This document shows, piece after piece, positions 7,579-15,958 of a stretch of DNA of 64,000 nt. The notes beneath the pieces were generated by a model that made no database searches, was not told the origin of the DNA, and saw nothing but the letters and a program-made list of their open reading frames with translations. This DNA is from Modicisalibacter luteus DSM 23508 (GTDB lineage Bacteria; Pseudomonadota; Gammaproteobacteria; Pseudomonadales; Halomonadaceae): assembly GCF_000378505.1 (NCBI RefSeq), contig NZ_KB899995.1, positions 212,641 through 276,640 on the forward strand. Direction: 5' to 3'. Every line of letters begins with the position of its first letter. The first letter of the stretch is position 1. A program made the position numbers and the translations under genes.

Positions 7579-9111
7579 TCAGCGAACCTGCGCCGGTGCG
7601 TAGATGTCCTGGTACTGCTGGCGCAGCTGGTTCTTCTGTACCTTGCCCATGGTGTTGCGCGGCAGAATATCGGCGAAGAATACTCGTTTGGGCTGCTTGT
7701 ACTTGGCCAAGCGCCCGGAGAGCGAGGCGAGGATCTGGGCCTCGTCGAGCTGCGCACCTGACTGAGGCACCACCACGGCAGTCACGCCCTCGCCAAAATC
7801 GGGGTGAGGCACGCCGATCACCGCGGACTCGACCACGCCGTCGAGCTCGTCGATGACCTGTTCGACTTCCTTGGGATAGACGTTATAGCCGCCCGAAATC
7901 ACCAGGTCCTTGTCGCGCCCGACGATATGCACGTAGCCGCGCTCGTCGATCATGGCCAGGTCGCCGGTGATGAAAAAGCCGTCCTCGAGCAGTTCCTCGC
8001 GGGTCTTTTCGGGCATGCGCCAGTAGCCGATGAACACATTGGGGCCGCGCACCTCAAGCATGCCGATCTCGCCCTGTGCCACCGGCTGGTGGGTCTCGCG
8101 GTCGGTGATACGAATCTCCACCCCCGGCAGCGGCGTGCCCACGGTACCGGCAATGCGGTCGCCCTCGTAGGGGTTGGAGGTATTCATGTTGGTTTCGGTC
8201 ATGCCGTAACGTTCAAGGATGGCATGCCCGGTGCGCTGTTCGAACGCCTGGTGCGTCTCGGCGGTGAGCGGGGCGGAGCCGGAGGTGAACAGGCGCATGT
8301 TGGCGGTGAGTTCGCGAGTCAGGCGGCTATCCTGGAGCAGACGCGTATAAAAGGTCGGCACACCCATCATTGTCGTGCCGTTGGGCAGTTCCTCAATGAT
8401 CGTGTCGACATCGAAGCGCGGCAGAAACAGCATGCTGGCACCGGCCATGAGTATGACGTTGCAGGCCACGAACAGGCCGTGGGTGTGGAAGATCGGCAGG
8501 GCGTGAATCAATCGGTCGGTCTCGCTGAAACGCCAGGCCTCGACCAGCGACGCCGCGTTGGAAGCCAGGTTGCGGTGCGTCAGCATGGCGCCCTTGGAGC
8601 GCCCGGTGGTGCCCGAGGTATAGAGGATCGCTGCCAGATCGTTGGCGTCGCGAGGCTCGATGGTCTCGAGCGGTGTGGCCTGTCTAGCCTGCTCCAGCAG
8701 GCTGCCATCGCCCCCGGTACCCAGGGTGGCGACCTGCGGGCAGCCGGTATCCTCGGCGACGCCTTGGGCGGGCCCGAGATCCTCGGGGCGACAGACAAAC
8801 AGGGCCGGCTCGGCATCGCCGAGAAAGTAGCGTATCTCCTCGGCGGTGTAGCCCGTGTTGAGCGGCAGATAGACGCCGCCCAGGCGCAGGCAGGCCAGGT
8901 ACAGCAGGACCGTCTCGGGACTCTTGTCGACCTGTACCGCTACACGATCCCCGGGGCGCACGCCCAGGGCCCGCAGGGCGCCTGCAATGCGCGCCGTGTG
9001 ATCTAGCGCCTCGCGGTAGGCGTAGTGGCTGCCATCACGGGTGGTGATGAAAGTGGCGTCTCCACGGGCGTGCATGCGCGCCGCAAACGTCTCGAACAGA
9101 TTGTCGCTCAT
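7579..9111 (-). CDS. matB: Malonyl-CoA synthetase
   Basis: Activates malonate to malonyl-CoA using ATP and CoA. ANL superfamily, 510 residues; the P-loop YTSGTTGRSKG lies at residues 164-174, followed by the ERYGMTE motif, the GRDKDLVISGGYNVYP hinge and a C-terminal catalytic lysine in LPRNTMGKVQ. The assignment rests on closeness to MatB and on the gene being joined to malonyl-CoA decarboxylase by an ATGA overlap. The start at 9111 (MSDNLFETF) is preferred over an in-frame upstream codon because it gives that overlap. Last gene of the malonate operon. Confidence 0.9.
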   Translation of the reverse strand: MSDNLFETFAARMHARGDATFITTRDGSHYAYREALDHTARIAGALRALGVRPGDRVAVQVDKSPETVLLYLACLRLGGVYLPLNTGYTAEEIRYFLGDAEPALFVCRPEDLGPAQGVAEDTGCPQVATLGTGGDGSLLEQARQATPLETIEPRDANDLAAILYTSGTTGRSKGAMLTHRNLASNAASLVEAWRFSETDRLIHALPIFHTHGLFVACNVILMAGASMLFLPRFDVDTIIEELPNGTTMMGVPTFYTRLLQDSRLTRELTANMRLFTSGSAPLTAETHQAFEQRTGHAILERYGMTETNMNTSNPYEGDRIAGTVGTPLPGVEIRITDRETHQPVAQGEIGMLEVRGPNVFIGYWRMPEKTREELLEDGFFITGDLAMIDERGYVHIVGRDKDLVISGGYNVYPKEVEQVIDELDGVVESAVIGVPHPDFGEGVTAVVVPQSGAQLDEAQILASLSGRLAKYKQPKRVFFADILPRNTMGKVQKNQLRQQYQDIYAPAQVR

Positions 9112-10466
9112 TTTTCCGTTTCTCCCGTGAGCAGTTTTCGGGCACGCCGCTTCAGGTCGCGTACGCTCGAGGAGCACGCGATCGTGCCGTTGGTCGTGTA
9201 TTGCTCGTGATTGCGCTCGATGTCCTCGAGCACGTAGAGATAATTGACCATCAGGCCCGCGGCCTGATGGATGCCCTTGGCCGAGATGTCCCCCAGCCAG
9301 TTGATGCGATGCAGCTCCGCGCCATTGCCGAGATGGAAGCGGGCGACCGGATTCAGCGGCAGGCCCTTGCCGTTCTTTTCCTGCAACAGGTAATGGGCCG
9401 CCAGTGGCTTGATCACTTCCCGCAGGCGGTCGGCCTTTGCCGGGTCGCTGTGCCAGTCGGGGTCGTCGAGCAGGGTCAGCGTCTCGCTGGCCCCATCGTC
9501 CAGGTGGTCTTCGCTCTCGTGCAGGCTATCCAGCCACTGGCGGAAACCGGGTACCGGCGACAGCGTCACGAAGTGGCGCAGGTTGGGCAACTCCTGCTTC
9601 AGCTCCTGAACGACCTGCTTGATCAGGAAATTGCCGAACGAGATGCCGCGCAGGCCGACCTGGCAGTTGCTGATCCCAAAGAACGCCGCGGTATCGGCGA
9701 CGTCGGGATCCTCGATCACGCCGTGTGTCCCGCTGAGAATCGGCTGGATCTGGTCGGGCAGGCCCTTGTAGAGCGCCACCTCGACGAAAATCAACGGCTC
9801 GTCGCCGATGGCCGGGTGGAAGAAGGCGAAACATCGCCGGTCGCGAGCATCCAGGCGACGCCGCAGATCATTCCAGTCCTGGATCTCATGCACCGCCTCG
9901 TAGTGAATGATGCGCTCGAGGATCGCCGCCGGCGTGTTCCAGTCGATGCGCCTCAGCACCAGGAACCCCCGGTTGAACCACGAGGCGAACAGGTGGGCGA
10001 AGTCGTCGTTCAAAGGCAGCAGGTCGGGATGCGCCTTGAGCACGTTCAGCAGGTCTTCACGCATGCCCACCAACTTGTGAGTGCCGCCGGTGGTCAGGTT
10101 AAGCCGCCTCAATACTTCCTGACGGCTCGGCTCGCAGACATTGAACAATGCCTGGAGGTCGCCGTCGTTGCGGGACGCCTGGTAACGCTGGTACGCCTCG
10201 TCGATACGCTCGGGGTCCGCCGAGAACTCGCTGGTCAGGCGCTCGAAGAAGCGCAGTTTCTCGGTCTCGTCGAGACGCGTGTAGAGGTCGAGGGCACGGC
10301 TGGCCAGGGTGATGCTGGAAGCCTCGCCATCGCTTTCCAGCAGCGCCCGGCACGCCGCGATCACCCGCTCGTTATCGACCGGGACGCGGGCCTCGGAGCG
10401 CTGCCAGCGAAGGGCATCCCGCTGGGTGATGGTACTGAACAGTTCCTGCAGAAAGCTCATGTTCAT
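9108..10466 (-). CDS. matA: Malonyl-CoA decarboxylase
   Basis: Decarboxylates malonyl-CoA to acetyl-CoA; single-chain MLYCD/MatA family, 452 residues. The N-terminal helical part (residues 1-160) is followed by the catalytic acetyltransferase-like domain with conserved CQVGLRGISFGNFLIKQV, FVTLSPVPGF and a C-terminal HLGNGA/RINWLGD region. Together with MatB it turns imported malonate into acetyl-CoA. The start MNMSFLQEL at 10466 has a purine-rich leader; a second ATG six bases on is also possible. It lies 23 bases after the transporter large subunit. Confidence 0.92.
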   Translation of the reverse strand: MNMSFLQELFSTITQRDALRWQRSEARVPVDNERVIAACRALLESDGEASSITLASRALDLYTRLDETEKLRFFERLTSEFSADPERIDEAYQRYQASRNDGDLQALFNVCEPSRQEVLRRLNLTTGGTHKLVGMREDLLNVLKAHPDLLPLNDDFAHLFASWFNRGFLVLRRIDWNTPAAILERIIHYEAVHEIQDWNDLRRRLDARDRRCFAFFHPAIGDEPLIFVEVALYKGLPDQIQPILSGTHGVIEDPDVADTAAFFGISNCQVGLRGISFGNFLIKQVVQELKQELPNLRHFVTLSPVPGFRQWLDSLHESEDHLDDGASETLTLLDDPDWHSDPAKADRLREVIKPLAAHYLLQEKNGKGLPLNPVARFHLGNGAELHRINWLGDISAKGIHQAAGLMVNYLYVLEDIERNHEQYTTNGTIACSSSVRDLKRRARKLLTGETEK

Positions 10467-10489
10467 GGTCGCTTCTCTTGTGGTGACGG

Positions 10490-11818
10490 TCAGTTCATCA
10501 GCAGATCGGGTAGCCAGGTGGCGATGCCGGGGAAGAAGCACAGCAGCACGATGCCCAGCACCATGCACAATGCGTAGGGCAGACTGCCCAGCAGCACGTC
10601 GCGCAGGGCGATGTCCGGGGCAATACCCTTGATTATGAAAAGGTTCAGGCCAACCGGCGGCGTGATCAGCCCGATCTCCAGATTGATGGTCAAAACCACC
10701 GCGAACCAGTAGGGATCGAAATCCGCCGCGAGAATGATTGGCAGTAGGATAGGAGCGGTCATCACGATCACCGCCACCGGTGGCAGGAAGAAGCCGGCCA
10801 CCAGCAAGAACACGTTGATGATGCCCATCAGTACCCAGCGGTTGACCTCGAGATCGGCGATGGCGCCGGCCACGGTCTGGGTGATGAACATCGACGACAG
10901 CGCATAGGCGAAGATCTCCGCTGCGGCGATGATCAGCATGATCATTACGCTCTCGCGCAGTGCGTCGCGCATGATGATCTTGAGTGGTTTCGCGCGCCAC
11001 ATGCGGTAGACCACGATGGCCAGCGCCAGGCACAGGAAAGCGCCGGCACCTGCGGCTTCCGAGGGTGTCGCGACCCCACCATACAGGGCAAACAGGATGC
11101 CGGTGACTACCACCAGAAACGGCAGCACCCGCACCAGGGCCTTGAGGTTGCCCTCGACATTCTGTTTTACCTGGGCCGCCGCCTCCGCCACCGGGTTCGG
11201 CGCGTTATAACCGCCGGCCAGCTTGCAGGCGATCAATGTCCAGGCCATGAACAGCAGGGCCAGCATGACACCGGGCACGGCACCGGCGATGAACAGCCGG
11301 CCAATGGAGGTCTCGGTGGAAATGCCGTAGACGATCATGGTCACCGAGGGCGGAATCAGGATGCCCAGCGTGCCGCCGGCAGCGATGCAGCCGGCGGCCA
11401 CGCCATCCGGATAGCCACGCTTGCGCATCTCGGGGATACCCAGCTTGCCGATTGCCGCACTGGTCGCCGGCGAGGAGCCGGACAGTGCGGCGAAGATCGA
11501 GCAGGCGCCGATGTTCGAGATTGCCAGTCCGCCGGGAACGCGACCCAGCCAGAGATCGAGCGAGCGATACAGGTCGCGCCCGGTGGGTGACGATGCCACG
11601 GCTGCACCCATCAGTATGAACATGGGAATCGCCACGAAACTGAACGAGGCGAGACTGCCATAGAAGGTTTCCCCGAAGTAGGTCAGTTCGCCCATGCCCC
11701 GATTGAGCACCAGGGCACCGAGGGACACGCTGCCCAGGGCGAAGGCAATGGGCGTACCGATGGCCATCAGGACCATCAGCGCGACCACGATAAGGATGCC
11801 GCTAGTGACTGGATCCAT
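10490..11818 (-). CDS. TRAP transporter large permease (DctM), malonate-type context
   Basis: Large membrane subunit of a TRAP transporter, 442 residues with about 12 hydrophobic segments. DctM hallmarks are visible: AIPMFILMGA, SGSSPATSAAIGKLGIPEM, GTLGILIPPSV and GLITPPVGLNLFII. It uses the sodium gradient to move a carboxylate handed over by the binding protein. Malonate is inferred from the co-operonic malonyl-CoA genes, as in the rhizobial MatPQM system. The start at 11818 (MDPVTSGIL) overlaps the small-subunit gene by 17 bases. Confidence 0.9.
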   Translation of the reverse strand: MDPVTSGILIVVALMVLMAIGTPIAFALGSVSLGALVLNRGMGELTYFGETFYGSLASFSFVAIPMFILMGAAVASSPTGRDLYRSLDLWLGRVPGGLAISNIGACSIFAALSGSSPATSAAIGKLGIPEMRKRGYPDGVAAGCIAAGGTLGILIPPSVTMIVYGISTETSIGRLFIAGAVPGVMLALLFMAWTLIACKLAGGYNAPNPVAEAAAQVKQNVEGNLKALVRVLPFLVVVTGILFALYGGVATPSEAAGAGAFLCLALAIVVYRMWRAKPLKIIMRDALRESVMIMLIIAAAEIFAYALSSMFITQTVAGAIADLEVNRWVLMGIINVFLLVAGFFLPPVAVIVMTAPILLPIILAADFDPYWFAVVLTINLEIGLITPPVGLNLFIIKGIAPDIALRDVLLGSLPYALCMVLGIVLLCFFPGIATWLPDLLMN

Positions 11819-12341
11819 GGTTGGCCTCCCCACGAATAATTTCCGCGATGTACTGCAGCGAGAGCAGACTGGCGCCGATAGCCATGGGCAGCAGCGCCGG
11901 CCACAAGGGTGGGTTCCAAACCGTGCCTGTGGTCCAGCCGCCGTGCCAGGCCTCGAGCACGTATAGCCAGGCGCCATAGGACAGGGCGATACAAAAGCCC
12001 AGGCCAACCAGCGATGCGGCCAGCAGCATGGCCTTTCTCAACCAGCCGCCTATGGCATCGGGCAGCACGGTCACGGCGACATGGCCACCGGTCATCAGGA
12101 CATAGGGGGCGCCGAGCAACATGGCGCCGGTGATGGTGAACACGGTGAACTCCGTTTGCCAGGTGGTGCTCTGGCCTAGCGCGTAGCGCACGAAGATCAT
12201 GTGACAAACAGCGAGCACACCGGCAGCCAGGGCCACGGAGGCGAGGACGGCCGTGGCGCCGGAAATGACGTCCATCATGCGGATGTATGCGCCGATCACG
12301 CCACGGTTGGGCAGCAACGTGTGGCTCGAGGTATGGGCCAT
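11802..12341 (-). CDS. TRAP transporter small permease (DctQ)
   Basis: Small membrane subunit, 179 residues with four hydrophobic helices and the DctQ core FVRYALGQSTTWQTEF followed by a glycine-rich segment. Works with the large subunit encoded next. The ATG at 12341 is preceded by a strong GGGAGG site. It is separated from the binding-protein gene by 88 bases that contain two perfect hairpins. Confidence 0.88.
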   Translation of the reverse strand: MAHTSSHTLLPNRGVIGAYIRMMDVISGATAVLASVALAAGVLAVCHMIFVRYALGQSTTWQTEFTVFTITGAMLLGAPYVLMTGGHVAVTVLPDAIGGWLRKAMLLAASLVGLGFCIALSYGAWLYVLEAWHGGWTTGTVWNPPLWPALLPMAIGASLLSLQYIAEIIRGEANHGSSH

Positions 12342-12367
12342 GATGCCTCCCTCATCGGTGAGTGGGA

Positions 12368-12422
12368 GAACCGCCATGCAAGGCGGTTCCAAAGGACGAC
12401 GGCCCGACAGGCGTGGTCGGGC
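12368..12422 (-). other. Two intercistronic hairpins between TRAP binding-protein and small-subunit genes
   Basis: Perfect inverted repeats at 12368-12375/12382-12389 (8-bp arms GAACCGCC/GGCGGTTC) and 12402-12408/12416-12422 (7-bp arms GCCCGAC/GTCGGGC), just after the dctP stop on the minus strand. Neither has a T-run, so attenuation or protection of the dctP message from 3' decay is more likely than full termination. Confidence 0.6.
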
Positions 12423-12429
12423 ACCGCAT

Positions 12430-13428
12430 TCACTCCACGGCCAGGGCCGCATCGATCAGGGCTTGTCCGTTGGGCACGTTCTCGGCAAAGGTCTTGTAGG
12501 AGCTTTCCTTGGCGATCTTCAGCCAGGCCTCATAGTCTTCCTGCGACATGGAAACGACCTCGACGCCGTTCTCCTTGAACACGTCGATCATCTTCTGGTC
12601 GAGGGCGGCCGCCTCACCGGCAAAATACTCCTCAGCCTTCTGACCGGCCTCGGTCAGGGCCTTCTGCTGCTCTTCGTTGAGGCGGTCCCAGCTCTGCTGT
12701 GAGATCAGGATGGGCTCGTACATGAACCACAGGGCGTTCTCCCCGGGGGCGGTCAGGCAGTCGACCTGTTCGTAGATACGGTAGGAAACGAACGAGCCGG
12801 ATGAGGTGTTGGCGCCGTCGAGCACGCCGGTCTGCATGGCGGTGTAGATTTCCGAGGACGGCATCGAGGCGATCGACGCGCCTGCGGTGGCCAGCATTTC
12901 ATCGAAAGCGGGACCGGCGGCGCGCATGGCCTGGCCCTGGACGGTATCCGGTGAGGTGATGCATTGCTTGCTCGAGGCGAAACCGCCGGCGAGCCAGGCA
13001 TCGGCTAGCACCTTAGCGCCGGCGTCGTTGATCACCTGTTTGATCATGTCCATGAATTCGGAGTCGTTGAGCCGTTGGGCGCGTTCATGGTTGCGGACCA
13101 GGCCCGGCATCAACGTGGCGGAGAACTCCGGGTGACGGCCACTGGCGTAATCCAACGGCAGTGCGGTCATATCCAGACGACCGCGGACCAGAGCACCCCA
13201 TTGCTCCTTGGCATCGAACAGCGACTGTCCCGGGTAGACCTGGATCTTCAAGTCGACGTTCGCGGCCTCGACCTCCTTGGCCATGAGCTGAACCATCTCG
13301 TCGCGAACGTCGCCCTTGCCACCGGGGAACTGGTGGGAGGCACGCAGGACGGTCTCGGCTGAGGCGGCGGAACTAAAGGCAACGGCCAGGCCGAGCGAGG
13401 CCATGGCCACAAGTGCAGTGGGTTTCAT
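12430..13428 (-). CDS. TRAP transporter substrate-binding protein (DctP)
   Basis: Periplasmic receptor, 332 residues. A signal peptide (MKPTALVAMASLGLAVAFSS) is probably cleaved after ASA near residue 24. The mature part has the DctP fold pattern: an early LRASHQFPGG strand, the SSEIYTAMQTGVLDGAN hinge and an aromatic C-terminal lobe. Probably captures malonate, by gene context. First gene of a five-gene operon; the divergent GntR regulator and a perfect palindrome lie upstream. Confidence 0.9.
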   Translation of the reverse strand: MKPTALVAMASLGLAVAFSSAASAETVLRASHQFPGGKGDVRDEMVQLMAKEVEAANVDLKIQVYPGQSLFDAKEQWGALVRGRLDMTALPLDYASGRHPEFSATLMPGLVRNHERAQRLNDSEFMDMIKQVINDAGAKVLADAWLAGGFASSKQCITSPDTVQGQAMRAAGPAFDEMLATAGASIASMPSSEIYTAMQTGVLDGANTSSGSFVSYRIYEQVDCLTAPGENALWFMYEPILISQQSWDRLNEEQQKALTEAGQKAEEYFAGEAAALDQKMIDVFKENGVEVVSMSQEDYEAWLKIAKESSYKTFAENVPNGQALIDAALAVE

Positions 13429-13462
13429 GTTGGCGTCTCCGATTCGATTGTTTTTGTGCTAG

Positions 13463-13516
13463 GTATATATCAGACGAGCTGATATATACTTTAATAGCGG
13501 CGCTGATATATTTATG
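13463..13516. promoter_or_regulatory. Palindromic operator between the malonate operon and its GntR regulator
   Basis: Perfect 11-bp arms, GTATATATCAG (13463-13473) and CTGATATATAC (13479-13489), with a 5-bp spacer. A further half-site CTGATATAT begins at 13503. The sites lie 35-90 bases upstream of the TRAP operon and just before the regulator gene, as expected for an autoregulating GntR/FCD protein controlling both directions. Confidence 0.75.
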
Positions 13517-13571
13517 TCAATTTCTTGACCACTAGACGTTAGTGGCAGGCGATCGGATCGGGAGGTAGAGC

Positions 13572-14258
13572 GTGAGCGGCATGAAGCCATCCAATGCGCA
13601 GCGGCTCAGGGACGCGCTGGAAAACGACATTCTCAATGGCCATCGCGCACCGGGAGAACGCCTCGATCCCGAGGCCCTGGGGCAGGAGTTCAACGTCTCG
13701 CGTACCCCGGTCCGTGAAGCCATCCAGCAGTTAGTGGCCAGTGGGCTGGTTATCGTGCAGCCCAAGAAAGGCACGTTCGTGGCCCAGGTCGGCATCGACC
13801 GGCTGATCGAGATGTTCGAGGTCATGGCGGAACTGGAGGGCATGTGTGGCCGACTCGCTGCCCGGCGTATCTCACCACAGGAGCTTGCCGAGCTGCAGGC
13901 GGCCCTGGAGCGCTGTGAACAAGCGGCGCTCAACGGTGATACTGACGAGTACTATTACGAGAACGAGAGTTTCCATAACTGCATCTATATCGCCAGCCAC
14001 AACGCGTTTCTAGCCGATGAGGCCCGCCAGCTGAAGATGCGCCTGAAACCCTATCGGCGTTTGCAGCTCAAGGTACGTCATCGCATGCAATCGTCGCTGG
14101 AAGAGCATCGGCGTATCGTGGCGGCGATCGAGACGGGGGATATCGAGGCGGCCGAGCAGACCTTGCGGTCCCACGTGCTCGTGCAGGGCGAGCGGTTCAG
14201 TGATCTGGTGGCGAGCGTCAAGGACCTGAATCGCGCCAGGGAGCCCGAATGGTCCTGA
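13572..14258 (+). CDS. GntR/FadR-family (FCD) transcriptional regulator
   Basis: DNA-binding regulator, 228 residues. The N-terminal winged helix (residues ~5-75) contains FNVSRTPVREAIQQLVASGL; the C-terminal all-helical FCD ligand domain has the usual spread of acidic and histidine residues, including the NESFHNCIYIASHN helix. The GTG start at 13572 follows GGGAGG at ideal spacing; an ATG three codons later is an alternative. Its position resembles MatR in rhizobial malonate loci, so it probably senses malonate or malonyl-CoA. Whether it represses or activates is not visible. Confidence 0.88.
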   Translation: MSGMKPSNAQRLRDALENDILNGHRAPGERLDPEALGQEFNVSRTPVREAIQQLVASGLVIVQPKKGTFVAQVGIDRLIEMFEVMAELEGMCGRLAARRISPQELAELQAALERCEQAALNGDTDEYYYENESFHNCIYIASHNAFLADEARQLKMRLKPYRRLQLKVRHRMQSSLEEHRRIVAAIETGDIEAAEQTLRSHVLVQGERFSDLVASVKDLNRAREPEWS

Positions 14259-14306
14259 CCCGCGCACCCTTTACCAAAATACAAATGCTGACCTGAGTCA
14301 TCGTTC

Positions 14307-15095
14307 ATGCTGCTCGCTTTTCTTTTCTTCTCCCTGGTAGGCATCGTCGCCGGCTTCGTCGCCGGCCTGTTTGGCATCGGCGGCGGGGTCGTGATCGTCC
14401 CGGCCCTGCTGTTTGCCTTCGCCCAGCAGGGCATGGACCCGGCGTTCATGACGCACATGGCCATCGGCACATCTTTGGCCACCATTGCAGTGACGGGGTC
14501 GTCATCGGCTTTCGGTCATTGGCGGCGGGGCGCGGTCGCCAAGGGGCTGCTGGTCCGGCTGCTGCCAGGGTTGATTGCCGGGGCGATTCTCGGCGGAGTG
14601 CTGGCGAGCGTGCTGCCGGCAGAGCAACTGCAGTGGCTATTCGGGGTGTTCCTGATTCTGCTGTCGCTGAGGTTTCTGCTGTCACGCATGCCCCGCCCAT
14701 CGGATGAGGGGGCCGGCACGCTCCAGACGCTTGGCGCCGGTACGGTGATCGGCACGTTTTCCTCGCTGTTCGGGATCGGTGGCGGTGTGCTCAGCGTGCC
14801 CTGGCTGTTGCGCAGCGGAGCAAGCATGACCCGCGCCGTAGGGACATCCGCGGCCTGCGGCATTCCCATTGCTGCCTTCGGGGCGCTAACCTTCGTGGTG
14901 ACGGGCTACCGACATGCCGGACTGCCCGACTACGCCTCGGGCTATCTCTACTGGCCGGCCTTTTTGGGCATGGTGCTATGGAGCGTGCCATCGGCCAGGC
15001 TGGGCGTCGCCGTGGCCCATCACCTGCCGGCCGGCCTGCTCAGGAAGCTGTTCGCCCTGGTCATCCTGCTGGTGGGAATCAAAATCCTGCTGTAA
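14307..15095 (+). CDS. TauE/SafE-family anion permease
   Basis: Membrane protein of 262 residues with about eight helices and the internal repeat typical of the family: GLFGIGGGVVIVPALL in the first half and LFGIGGGVLSVPWLL in the second. Members move sulfite, sulfoacetate or other small organic anions. It starts 48 bases after the malonate regulator on the same strand and may be read with it, so a role in carboxylate or anion efflux is possible. It ends five bases from the convergent ParA-like gene. Confidence 0.85.
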   Translation: MLLAFLFFSLVGIVAGFVAGLFGIGGGVVIVPALLFAFAQQGMDPAFMTHMAIGTSLATIAVTGSSSAFGHWRRGAVAKGLLVRLLPGLIAGAILGGVLASVLPAEQLQWLFGVFLILLSLRFLLSRMPRPSDEGAGTLQTLGAGTVIGTFSSLFGIGGGVLSVPWLLRSGASMTRAVGTSAACGIPIAAFGALTFVVTGYRHAGLPDYASGYLYWPAFLGMVLWSVPSARLGVAVAHHLPAGLLRKLFALVILLVGIKILL

Positions 15096-15100
15096 CACGC

Positions 15101-15841
15101 TCAGGCATTGCCGAGCCGCCCGGCTACTTCCTCCCATAGCGCGGTGTAGGCCTGTGCCGCACGGGTGCGTCGGGCGAAGCTGGCTACCGGCGCCTGTTCC
15201 AGCCCCATGTGTTCAATCACGCTGGCATACGGGATCGCGGCGGATAGCCGCAGCGGCCACTGCTCGGAAAGCGCTTCCAGCATGTCGCGATGCAGCCGCT
15301 TGCGGCGATCGACCAGCGTGGCGAACGGCCACATTGGACACGTATGGTCCTCGGCATCCAGATGCTCGCGCAGCATGGTGAGGGTACGCAGGGACAAGGT
15401 GGTGGGAATGACCGGTACCAGCAAGGCGTCGACACTGGAAAAAACCTGGCCGGACAAGGCGGATAGGCTCGGTGGGCAATCCAGCAGCACCAGATCGTAA
15501 TCGTCACTGACTGGCTTGAGAATCTTACGCAGTCGGCTCGGCTTGCGGTCTTCCAGCAGACGATCCATCTCCCGCGAGCCGAACGAGGCGGGCAGCAGGT
15601 CGAGGCGATCGATCTCTGTGGCGCGGATCACTTTATCAAGCGTCGCCTTACCCTTGACCAGCTTGTCGACGCCACCCCGTACCTTGGCCTTGCTCTTCAG
15701 GTAGAACGTGGTGGCCGCCTGCGGATCGAGATCCCACAGCAGGACACGCTTGCCGGCAAGAGAGGCTTCCGCTGCCAGATTGACAGCGGAAGCGGTCTTG
15801 CCCACGCCGCCCTTGATGCTGTAAAGGGCCAGCATTTGCAT
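15101..15841 (-). CDS. ParA/Soj-family ATPase, orphan
   Basis: P-loop ATPase, 246 residues, with the deviant Walker A YSIKGGVGKTASAVNLA at the N-terminus, LWDLDPQAA and a LVLLDCPPSLSAL Walker B. The ParA fold is complete. No ParB, parS cluster or cargo gene is adjacent, so it is not an evident chromosome or plasmid partition system and may position some other complex. The start at 15841 is chosen because GGAG then sits seven bases upstream; ATG codons two codons before and after are possible. Transcribed alone. Confidence 0.85.
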   Translation of the reverse strand: MQMLALYSIKGGVGKTASAVNLAAEASLAGKRVLLWDLDPQAATTFYLKSKAKVRGGVDKLVKGKATLDKVIRATEIDRLDLLPASFGSREMDRLLEDRKPSRLRKILKPVSDDYDLVLLDCPPSLSALSGQVFSSVDALLVPVIPTTLSLRTLTMLREHLDAEDHTCPMWPFATLVDRRKRLHRDMLEALSEQWPLRLSAAIPYASVIEHMGLEQAPVASFARRTRAAQAYTALWEEVAGRLGNA

Positions 15842-15958
15842 GCGCATTCTCCGTTATTATCGTGTGTGGCCTGCATGTGGGTAGCTTGGCGTTACAAGAT
15901 GTCAAAAAGGTGACAGATGCCAAGCGGCGGGGTGTCCTCTGGCATCCTGCCACATGGC

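Noticed and set aside
7804..9006. Plus-strand 400-residue open frame opposite matB
   Set aside because: Mirror of a GC-rich gene; histidine- and glycine-rich translation with no family likeness and no ribosome-binding site.
9201..10577. Plus-strand 458-residue open frame opposite malonyl-CoA decarboxylase
   Set aside because: Antisense shadow of a clearly identified gene; glutamine/valine-rich low-likelihood protein.
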